Positions 37,683 to 48,000 of a DNA stretch of 64,000 nt are shown here, in pieces. The stretch's first letter is position 1; every line of letters begins with the position of its first letter. Under the pieces are notes generated by a model. It had not been told where the DNA came from and made no database searches. It saw nothing but the letters and a program-made list of their open reading frames with translations. The stretch spans positions 193,501-257,500 of the forward strand of contig NC_088310.1 of the NCBI RefSeq assembly GCF_910592395.1. The letters run 5' to 3'. This DNA is from Lineus longissimus. Its lineage: Eukaryota; Nemertea; Pilidiophora; Heteronemertea; Lineidae. Both the position numbers and the translations under genes were made by a program.

Positions 37683-40600
37683 TTAGCAGTCCGGAGTGTA
37701 TTCCGAAGCAGGATCCTCGCAGAGCCAATCAACAAACTCCTGCAGATAATCGGCGTCAATAACATGCAGGTTTTCTACATCAGCTGCATTTGAAGGATCA
37801 ACATCAGATTGACACAATACTTCTTCAAAAGCAAGATGGTAGAAATATGTCCTTCTGTCGTCATCGCATTCTGTAATCGCTTGGGCCCCGTCACTACCAT
37901 TGTCACTACCATTGTCATCACCATTGTCACTACCATTGTCACTACCATTGTCGCCGCCACTGTCGCCGCCATTGCCGTACTCTGCTGGACATGTCGCCTC
38001 GGGAGTAACGTCTTGATTCGCGCAGTAATACTCGACCAACTCTTGTACCCAATCAGAGTTATCGGCAAGTACCTTTTGTACCGCTGTGCCATCATTGGGA
38101 TCAGCATCAGAATTGCAAATGACTTCCTCAATCGATGGACGGATGAAGGCTGTCTTCTGAGCACAAGAGCAAGTCTCCTCCGACACCCCCGTCTCCTGAT
38201 TTTCTACTATGGTCGGCTGTTCAATCAAATAGTCGAAGAAAGCGCTAATTGCATTATCAATTAAACTTTCAAGGAGCATGGTACCCAAGTCTGAGCCAGC
38301 CTTCTTGGCTCCCTCCTTCAGCCTCTCACTCATTGGTTTCTTTGGCTTGTCTTTGCCGTCAGTTTTCTTGTCCCTTGACTGTGAAAAGCAATGAAAACGA
38401 ATGAAACCACACATACATAGTTTTAGGTACCACATATAAGCAACATTCCACATACCACATACCAAAGCCACATTGAAGACATGACACGTAAGGCTGGATT
38501 TCACTTATGTACGTGGGTAATCTTCGGATAAACTGCTAAAGGACCGCTAGGTTTACAGAGCTTGGGGGTAGGGCAAAGTCGTTGACCTGACTTGAGCAAA
38601 AACTTGGTGGTATTTTAACCCTGCAGAGTTGGTCGCGATTTAGTGACATGGAGCTATCAAGCTAACCCTTAACATATCTGTTCCTGCAACCAGCCGTATG
38701 TTATGTTATAACTCTAGAGAGAGAATTCCCACGGTCGAAGGAACACAAGAAATGGTCACCGAAAGTTATCAGCGGATAAAGTCTTGGTAAGTCCGGAATG
38801 TGACTGGTTTAACTCTTTGTGGGTACGAAAACCACCTTTTCGTAGTTGTTTCAGTCGTTTCGAATAACCTCGCATGGCGAAAATAAACATATTTTTGATT
38901 CGCGAAGGAAAAATGGCAAATCTGATTCAATTCTACGACCTCAAAGAAGCAGCTTTGTGTTCTGAGCCTCGTCCATTCACAAGAGAAACACGAATGTGTC
39001 TTTACTTTATTGAGTAAAAGAGAGCGGGGCGGAATACTCACTGGCTTGTTCGAAGGTTTTCTAGCCGACGAGGAACCACTTGAGCCTGACGAACTCTCTC
39101 GGGCCTGCAAATGATATGAAATGCCAGATGAAATCATAAAGTACGACTTTTCGTTATTAGGGGCGTAGCTGGCGGGTGTCAGGGGGCCCATAAGTCACAA
39201 AAATGTGTTTTTGAGTCTCGGCCCCTTAGCTACGCCCCTGGTCATGTGTGCGTGTGCGTTTCATGAATGTATCGTCAACAACCACAATAGGCAGGTTTCG
39301 CGCTAACACTCGACGAACAACGAAATTCGAAGGTTTGTGGTGTCCTGAGCAAATTGATTTATTTTGTTGGGTCGGCATGTCCGTAAAGTCCTCTCATTCA
39401 CCGTCCTGAGGACATTTTCTCAGTAGTTGAGACCTGCAACTTTAAGTTCTGTGCCATTAGTAGCATTCATGAGAAGAGCGCTTGGCTGGTTACTTACTGG
39501 CTTGCCACGCCTTGCACTTGATGAAGAACCACTTGAACCTGACGACGAATCACCTCTTGTAGCTGAATCTCTTGAGGTTGACGACCCTCTTGAATCCTGC
39601 AAATGACATAAGGGCTGTTAACACGGGACCAAACCGATCGAGATTCATTCGGATTGGTCTACATTATTGGTGCCCTGTAAACGCGCACGAATGCGACCAG
39701 GTCTGGTCTTGTTTTGATGTACAATGTTTATTCTTTAATACGTCATTACGATTTTTGCGTCTATTCTGACGTCATGAGCGATGTGATCTTAGCTGGTCTG
39801 GTCCTGTCTGGTTTGGTTTGGTCCCCTCTTTCTCCGTCCCGGTCATATTGTTTCCGAAGCTATTCTGAGCTGCATCTCTCAATCGTGGACCTTTTTCTTC
39901 CGAGGAGTAACATGAAGAGAGCTTAGCTTCATTGAGAAAAAGAGTTAATTACTGGCTTGGAAGCGGCATCTCTTGAGCTCGAGGACCCTGAACTACCTGA
40001 TGAACTTCTATCCGGCTTTCCCTGCAATAAGATATTGTCAGTAATATCATTGGTGTTTAAGCCCAATGGTATGAATACGTCAATGAATATAGATTGGAAC
40101 AATGCCGTTATGTTAAACACTATAGATGCCAAATTTCAGCCAATTTGCTGGCATAATAACTGCTCCCCGACAATAGTTGATGGTACTCTCTGAGCCACAA
40201 GTATGTACACGAACGCTGTTGACCTTTAATGCTGCATCCGATTAACTATTTGCGTCCCAGACTTCTTCTAAAGTACACTATAAGTGTTAAGTAACTTTGG
40301 TGAAATTGATGATATGAGTAGAGGCTTGAAAAGAATAGGATCAACGTGTACTAACCGCCCTTGACGAACTTCCTGACGAACTAGAGCTTCCTGACGAACT
40401 AGAGCTTCCTGACGACCTTCTATCTGGTTTCGCCTGCAAGGAGAAAAGATGGGAAAAAGTCAACAAATGTCACACAAACCATTAGAGTAAAGTTTAGTGT
40501 CCCAGGCTCGCAACCCGAAAGTCGCGGCTTCGAATCCCGGTGAAAAATCGGTGAGTGTTTCCGCTACAGTAGATCAGGCCCCGAATGGCTGTTGTTAATG

Positions 40601-41809
40601 TGGCGGCTCGGTCCTCTAATCTGTGAACAGGGGAACTCTTGGGGAAACATTGAAAACTGGCAGCAACCGCAGATGATACATCGGGTCTACCGACAGAGTG
40701 GGCCCTATGTAGGACACGTTCAATTCATCCCAGGGGCATGAATGAGTATTGGTCGGAAAGGATCAAATGTAGCGCTGTGACTGAGCAGGTTCACCCATCT
40801 GATCACCTTTGCTAATGTTACAGACAACGCAGTAGTAAAGCATTTGCAATTTCTTCATCGAATCTGCATCAATATACTTGTCTGCAAAGATACAGTCAAT
40901 TGTTTGTAGACAAATGTACGTACAAAGTGGCCTTTTGTCATGTAGCTGATCAACAATCTTGGTGATCATTGGGCCTTTCCAGGCCACTCTATTGCATGTA
41001 GCTGTGATTAATGGCCAGGTCTACTTACCGCTGATGAAGAACCTGAGCTGCTTCCTCCATCTGGTTTACTCTGCAAATAAAAAGATCGGAAATAAATCAT
41101 AGGTTTGGACGGCGCCGGGCTCGCGGTTTCCAACTCCCGCTTTCGTTTATGACCATTAGATTTTACTTTGCTGACTTTAAACTGAGGGACGATGTTTAGG
41201 ATGACCCAAATGTTATCACAACTCCTACTTACTCGTGATGATGAGCTGCCCGAACTACTTGAACTGCTTCCAGAGGACCTACTTCGACTCCTGGATGAGC
41301 TCCTGCTACTTCTACTCTCGCATTCATATATCACAACAGCTGAAAACATAAAAGAACAAACATAAAGGAGCGACTATATCCATTTTGTGCTTTGATTTGA
41401 ACGGTGGTCTATATGTTTCACTTACTATATATGCGATCAAAATACTACAGCCATCTTGGATGAACTCTGCACATCTTGCACTTGCGAATATGTGCAGATT
41501 TTTCGTAAAAACCCCTAAAACAGGAATACTTTTCACGAAATGACTCGCATAATTTTTTTAAAAATGACTTCTGATATTCAAAGGGACACATCAATGGATA
41601 GATATCAGTATTTGTGGCGAAAGCTAAATCTAAATTCTGGTTACCACATCTCCTGTTGATGGCGATAGTAGTCACTTTAACAAGAGTGACGCTTGAGGAC
41701 ATTGACTTCCATAGTAAGTTGTTAGGAATTCCTACATTGCAGCCAACGTGTCTAGGAATATATACTTACCAAAAATGATGCACACACAAATCAGTACTAT
41801 CGACCTCAT
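37683..41809 (-). CDS. Secreted serine-rich protein with two four-cysteine modules
   Basis: Eight coding exons on the minus strand: 41770-41809, 41233-41339, 41029-41070, 40356-40433, 39953-40021, 39498-39596, 39042-39104, 37683-38378; 397 residues, all joins in frame. Exon 1 and the start of exon 2 give a signal peptide (MRSIVLICVCIIFAVVIYEC). Residues 22-166 are dominated by serine with R and G (SRSRSRSSGSSSSSSGSSSS). Each of exons 3-7 is a phase-0 cassette of 14-33 residues, opening or closing with KP (SKPDG, AKPDR, GKPDR). Exon 8 encodes a basic linker (KDKPKKP), an amphipathic stretch, and two related modules (about 236-296 and 337-397). Both modules have EEV(I/L)C, SDxDP and cysteines spaced 31 and 11 residues apart, and they are separated by a GDNGSDNG acidic repeat. 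I recognise no family. Composition suggests a phosphorylated, calcium-binding or adhesive extracellular matrix protein; that role is inference. Confidence 0.87.
39158..39241. mobile_element. Fold-back/MITE fragment with GGGGCGTAGCT ends
   Basis: AGGGGCGTAGCT (39159-39170) and AGCTACGCCCCT (39228-39239) are perfect 12-bp inverted repeats enclosing 57 bases. Ends of the form CAGGGGCGTAGC are common on short non-autonomous DNA transposons in marine invertebrates. It sits in the serine-rich gene, in the intron between exons 39042-39104 and 39498-39596. Confidence 0.6.
40490..40740 (+). mobile_element. tRNA-derived SINE relic
   Basis: CTCGCAACCCGAAAGTCGCG followed by GCTTCGAATCCCGGTG resembles the anticodon-to-T-arm half of a tRNA, with the B-box near 40526-40540. 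An unrelated body of about 200 bases follows. The acceptor stem cannot pair, so it is not a working tRNA gene. It lies in an intron of the serine-rich gene. Confidence 0.5.
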
Positions 41810-42025
41810 ACTTTGTTCTTACAGTCAAACCTGGAATGAAATGGTTGCATGAACGCAGGATCATCCCTCAACTGTCACCGTTTTACAGGAAATTGCATCA
41901 AGTGCACACATATAAAATATTGCAGTTGGTAATATATGCAACCCACTGACGCTCCTTTACACCAGATTTGGAACCAAGATGAAATAAAAATGTGCAAATC
42001 GATTGAATCGTAATTTGGGACTTAC

Positions 42026-42066
42026 CGCCTACACGAGAAATGATTCGAGTTACCCCAACAGACTGT
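42026..42066 (-). other. Predicted 5' untranslated exon of the serine-rich gene
   Basis: On the minus strand a GTAAGT donor follows CGTGTAGGCG at 42026. A matching CATTCCAG acceptor lies about 25 bases before the ATG at 41809. The start at about 42066 is inferred from a TATA box 30 bases upstream. Confidence 0.55.
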
Positions 42067-42090
42067 GAGTTAAGAATGGTGGAATTTCGA

Positions 42091-42104
42091 GGGTTTATAA
42101 ACCC
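42091..42104 (-). promoter_or_regulatory. Palindromic TATA box of the serine-rich gene
   Basis: GGGTTTATAAACCC is a perfect 14-bp palindrome holding TATAAA on both strands. It stands about 30 bases before the inferred start of the untranslated exon. Confidence 0.6.
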
Positions 42105-43268
42105 ATTGGTTACGGTGACAGATTGCTGTGCACCTCGCTCCTGATTCCAAATAGGCACAGATGTCATGGACGTCGCCAGCTTTCCGCTTTGTCAAAAACA
42201 GATTTAATTGTTGGCACATCCCGTCGCAATGTTATGACATACTCAGTAGTCATTCTCTAAACATCGATATTAGAGAGGTTTCGCAAATCTCACCAATAAC
42301 GAATGATAGATTACGAACTCTTAGTTCTGAAGTAAGTTGTTTACGTTCCATTCTGAAGCCACTTGTATCCCGTGCAGTCTAACGAACCTGGAGGTGACGG
42401 ACATGCAAGCTCTGCGCTTGTCGAAAATGGACGCCTGTTGGCAACATGCTCCAATACAACATCAGAGAAGTCAGAAGTCTCAAAGTGAAATAGACAAATG
42501 ATAGCCCGCTTTATTCAAGTCAGTCGAGTAATAACTAACGATAAATCATGTAGAAGTTTTACCTTGATGCTGATTTCTTAAAAAAAGGTTTGAACAAAAA
42601 CTAATAATCTATGCCGATTGCGTGATAAGCCAGTGAAAAAGCAAAGATCTGTTTTGATGGTTTATTAGGATAACAGCATCTGCTACATGTTGACGATCCC
42701 AAATGATCACGAATCTGACTTTTTTAGCCATGTTTTTCGGTCAGCGGGCATTTTAGCCCAAGCCGTCGCATCACCTGAACTGGTTTGGACCTGTTTTCGG
42801 TCTGACCGGCTGTGGTTTCTGACAGCGGGGGTGCCACGGGTTTTGCCAATTACTTACGAGGACAACAAACTATCTGGCAATATTGCGATATCAGTCACCA
42901 ACTGTCTCTCTAAACTCATAACTAATTGGACGTTATGTGTTATAATTATATGTGAAAGTAGGTTCTGCAACTTATGTGGCACATCCGGGACCTCATGATG
43001 TAATGGAGGTGGTCTGTGTTGGCAGATAGATTATCCTTCGATCTGCTTGGAGAATAGAAGTGGACCCATTGTATTCTCACAATTACAGCGGCCAAGGTAG
43101 CAAGGCAAAGACGACATTTTCTTTGAAATTAATGTTTATTTATAAAATCAATTGCATATACTGTAATAAAATGCTTCATGGTGTTTCAGTTCGACCAGAT
43201 AAAACGATAGCACCGTAAATATATTAGGTGATAAACGAACTGGCAACAAGCACTTTCTTTTAGGGAGG
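42105..43268. other. Upstream flank of the serine-rich gene
   Basis: No exon or repeat recognised. A 104-codon frame at 42687-42998 starts with ATG but has no family likeness and no promoter context. Confidence 0.45.
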
Positions 43269-44833
43269 ATCAAACAGTTCTACTCTCAGCAGTGCGAGTA
43301 TTGGGGTAGGTGGTCGATAGTCTGTTTATTAACAGCACCAAACAGTTCTACTCTCAGCAGTGCGAGTATTAGGGTAGGTGGTCGATAGTCTGTTTATTAA
43401 CAGCACCAAACAGTTCTACTCTCAGCAGTGCGAGTATTGGGGTAGGTGGTCGATAGTCTGTTTATTAACAGCATCAAACAGTTCTACTATGAGCAGTGCG
43501 AGTATTGGGGTAGGTGGTCGATAGTCTGTTTATTAACAGCATCAAACAGTTCTACTATGAGCAGTGCGAGTATTGGGGTAGGTGGTCGATAGTCTGTTTA
43601 TTAACAGCATCAAACAGTTCTACTCTCAGCAGTGCGAGTATTGGGGTAGGTGGTCGATAGTCTGTTTATTAACAGCATCAAACAGTTCTACTATGAGCAG
43701 TGCGAGTATTGGGGTAGGTGGTCGATAGTCTGTTTATTAACAGCATCAAACAGTTCTACTATGAGCAGTGCGAGTATTGGGGTAGGTGGTCGATAGTCTG
43801 TTTATTAACAGCATCAAACAGTTCTACTCTCAGCAGTGCGAGTATTGGGGTAGGTGGTCGATAGTCTGTTTATTAACAGCATCAAACAGTTCTACTATGA
43901 GCAGTGCGAGTATTGGGGTAGGTGGTCGATAGTCTGTTTATTAACAGCACCAAACAGTTCTACTCTCAGCAGTGCGAGTATTGGGGTAGGTGGTCGATAG
44001 TCTGTTTATTAACAGCATCAAACAGTTCTACTATGAGCAGTGCGAGTATTGGGGTAGGTGGTCGATAGTCTGTTTATTAACAGCACCAAACAGTTCTACT
44101 CTCAGCAGTGCGAGTATTGGGGTAGGTGGTCGATAGTCTGTTTATTAACAGCATCAAACAGTTCTACTATGAGCAGTGCGAGTATTGGGGTAGGTGGTCG
44201 ATAGTCTGTTTATTAACAGCATCAAACAGTTCTACTATGAGCAGTGCGAGTATTGGGGTAGGTGGTCGATAGTCTGTTTATTAACAGCACCAAACAGTTC
44301 TACTATGAGCAGTGCGAGTATTGGGGTAGGTGGTCGATAGTCTGTTTATTAACAGCATCAAACAGTTCTACTATGAGCAGTGCGAGTATTGGGGTAGGTG
44401 GTCGATAGTCTGTTTATTAACAGCATCAAACAGTTCTACTATGAGCAGTGCGAGTATTGGGGTAGGTGGTCGATAGTCTGTTTATTAACAGCACCAAACA
44501 GTTCTACTATGAGCAGTGCGAGTATTGGGGTAGGTGGTCGATAGTCTGTTTATTAACAGCACCAAACAGTTCTACTATGAGCAGTGCGAGTATTGGGGTA
44601 GGTGGTCGATAGTCTGTTTATTAACAGCATCAAACAGTTCTACTATGAGCAGTGCGAGTATTGGGGTAGGTGGTCGATAGTCTGTTTATTAACAGCATCA
44701 AACAGTTCTACTATCAGCAGTGCGAGTATTGGGGTAGGTGGTCGATAGTCTGTTTATTAAAAGCACCAAACAGTTCTACTATGAGCAGTGCGAGTATTGG
44801 GGTAGGTGGTCGATAGTTTGTTTATTAACAGCA
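43269..44833. repeat. Minisatellite, 68-bp unit, 23 copies
   Basis: Units begin ATCAAACAGTTCTACTATGA and end TAGTCTGTTTATTAACAGC. Two linked variants occur at positions 1-20 (ACC/ATC and CTCTCAGC/CTATGAGC) and are interspersed. Every unit carries TTTATT, which is AATAAA on the minus strand. The array begins 175 bases beyond the EFCC1 stop codon in the direction of EFCC1 transcription. Confidence 0.97.
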
Positions 44834-45007
44834 TCACCTGACAGGTAGGGAGGCTTTACACCACTGCCCTGTGTCATGACTTAGTTGACTAAATGCTCGC
44901 GCTCGATTGAAACCAATGCGTGATGAGTCGCCGATTGGTTGTTCATCTTGCCACTGTCGCTTTATCGGCGTCTGGGGACCTCTTTAGTCACAGTTCCAAT
45001 GACATGT

Positions 45008-48000
45008 TCATATGTAAGTGCCCTGCTTCGCTCTCAGCGGGCTAGGTGTTGGATTCCAAAAGGTCAGCTCGTATGTCGTCAGTTTTCTCTGTAGCTGGTT
45101 GACGAATATCAAAACTTCGGGTTCTGAAAATACAAATGAAGCACAAGGTAGAAACACTCAAAGTGGACCATACCGATCACCTTCTGAACGACGACACTCA
45201 CTTTCTTTTATGTTACGGCTTATAGTACAGACTTTGTCTTGTTCGGATATAGAAGTTTGAATGTCCCAAGATAGTATGTCAGTGGAACATATGAGCCTTG
45301 CTCTCTATAGAAGCATGCAGCACTAATCCGTCAGAATACAAAAGGGTCGGACACTTTTTCCATGGACGTTTTCGACTGTTACATCGCCATCGGCAAGCTT
45401 CCGATAGCGGACAAATTGTTTCCAAGAGCAAGAACAAAATTATGAGGAGACGTTCACCTTCACGTCACGGCACCTACCTGCTATGACGTCATCTTCTATA
45501 CCCTCCACAACACTCATTAAAAGGTTCCCTATGGTTGCAATCGGAAGATGCTGCAATAAAAAGTTGACAGTTTACTATGGCGAGAAAAAAGGAGTAACTA
45601 CTAGTAGAACTCAGAAGATGGTGATTCGGTAGCTAAAAACCAAGCTAACTTTCTGTCATGTTCTTTTACTCGGTGTTTCAAATCATCAGACTGCGAGATA
45701 GACCATGAGTTTTCTTAAGGGGACACTGAAGGCAACACATCAGAAACGGAAACACTCAGAGGTTGTCCCACCACTAACAACAAGTGGATCTTTGATCCCT
45801 GTCACGTACGATGTTTTGTCCACCTTTAACTTTGTTATAATTATCAAACCCCACAAACATGATATGTAAACACGTCGCTCCCCCAAAGATACGTACGACT
45901 CGTCTCAGTTGTCTAAAGCTTCCAACGATATCGACCAGTTTCTCCTCTATGATGGACATGCGCACTCGCTCCGTCTCGGTATTGTGTAGCTCTGTCTGGA
46001 GGGCGTCATTGTGGAGGGTGAGGCGGCTTATCTGGTTCAAGGTGATGCTTCTCTCCTGGAAGAGATCGACAGAGAAAAGTAGGAAACATCTCTTGCTGGT
46101 CAGGTTCAAACACAATGATTCAGAAATACCAGAGCGTAATGTCTGCAAATCACGTTGCACGCAAGTATAAAAGTCATTTAACTGGAATGGACCATTTCAG
46201 TCTTTTTGACAATTGTGGGCCAAATAGTGAGAGAGATGAGACAGTCTCAATAGGACCGGATCAGCCCTCGCTGACCAACTGTTTTGCTGAGACGATGAGA
46301 GATGCGACAGCCACAACCGAATCGGACCTGCTTCCCCTATTGTCTCTTAAACTCGCTGCGAGAGTTAAGATATTGATTTCATACCTCTCTGATTTCCTTG
46401 ACTTCATTCATGAGCGACTTGACTTGTTCCTGTAACCTGGCTATCAGCATATTGTCCACCATGTCGTTGATGCTCTCTAGACTCGTGGTGATGATTGAAA
46501 GGTCGAGGTCTTCTCGGGATGCTGAATAACAGTGGCAATCAGACAGTTAGTCAACAGAATAGTGGATAAGTAAAGTCCATTCTCCGCTCGAAATTGTGTC
46601 TCGAAGCGGTTTGTTGTAAGAGTAGCACTGTGTCAAGTGTCGCTGTTGGCGTGTCCTAAGTCACATCATATTGTCTATATAAGGCTTAAGCTGGACCTAC
46701 CTTGACCACTGTCTTTAGTTGATGCATCTGAGGAGGAGTCTGATCTGGCGGGAGATAGGGACGGGGTGTCGCCGAGAGCAGAATCTTTAGTCACATCGTG
46801 GTTCAGTCGCAGGAATCGCTTACTGGAAAGACAAAAGAGAAGGCACCGTGTCAACATAGCAAATACGTCTTGGTGGGCGTGCTGGATACCAATGTTAAGG
46901 AGATAGGTCTTGGTAGGCGTGCTGGATACCAATGTGAAGGAGATAGGTCTTGGTGGGCGTGCTGGATACCAATGTGAAGGAGATAGGTCTTGGTGGGCGT
47001 GCTGGATACCAATGTGAAGGAGATAGAGTCACTGATCGAGCATCCAAAATGAGTTTGACTCATAGCACTTTGTGTGACACGTAACTCGAGGTCAGGGAGA
47101 AGCATGTTGACGACGAGTTCACTTCGTACATCGTAAGTACGCGTAAAAGATGTTTAAGACAAGAAAGAATCGAGTTTAACAAGAATCTCAAAAATTAGTT
47201 TTTGAGGATTTTAGTCGACTTTGATCATACGATACCCATTGATGACGAAAGTGAAGGATCTCATTTTCAGACTTTGGTCAAATTTGTCGTCTCAATGAGA
47301 GGCATGAGAAGCTTCCCACAACTTTACCACTGCATTGAGACAGTTGTGTTTTAAGATATATTTAAGTTATTGGTTAACCTGGCTTGCTGGCGCGGTGCAT
47401 CGTCAGCCTACAGCTTCCCGGTACCTAAACAGTTTCTTCACATCGATAATTAACACAAACCAATAATAACTGCTGATATCAAAGCGCCCTTGGTGATTTA
47501 GTAACTCATTATGAAGCAGGACTAGTCATCCTAATGATGGAGGGGCCCTGCCTTTTCTCTCAGTGCCATATGGTACAGTGAGTCATCAGACTGGAGTTTG
47601 TTTAATAGCCGTTATTATCAAATTGTGTTTGTACTGTCATCATGTCATGATGGTCTGATCGATGGTAAAGATGAAGGGTACTTCGCTCAAGGAAGCGGAC
47701 TTGGAAATGTATCATACAATTCAAATAATGGTAGTTGTCTTTCTGGCATGTAGGACGACCTTGAATAGCGAACAGATCCTGCAACGCGACGGCGAGTACA
47801 CGGAAGGAATTTGAGAGTCTCCGCTAGTATATTAACCACAAATACGAACTTGCTGGTCTACTCCTTACACATCCACTCTCACCTCAACATTGACATTGCT
47901 GAGTGCAGCTTTGGCCACGGCAGTAGCTAAAGGATAAGAAGTCGAAAGTTCCAATGCCTCGCAATAATCTCTTCAGGATAAAAGCAAGTATGAGAGCTAA

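Noticed and set aside
37809-38264. 151-codon plus-strand frame rich in valine, threonine and isoleucine
   Set aside because: Shadow of the GSDNGSDN-coding repeat of the serine-rich gene on the opposite strand.
38379-38504. Upstream extension of the last exon of the serine-rich gene to an ATG at 38504
   Set aside because: A clear TTTTCACAG acceptor at 38379-38387 joins in frame to the cassette exons; the extension is intron.
40490-40570. Functional tRNA gene
   Set aside because: A B-box-like segment is present but no acceptor stem or full cloverleaf can be formed; called a SINE relic instead.
45774-45896. Read-through C-terminus of EFCC1 past 45897 to a stop at 45774
   Set aside because: Possible, but a GTACGT donor at 45896 followed by two further exons that keep frame (45478-45550, 45008-45123) gives a better model; not fully excluded.
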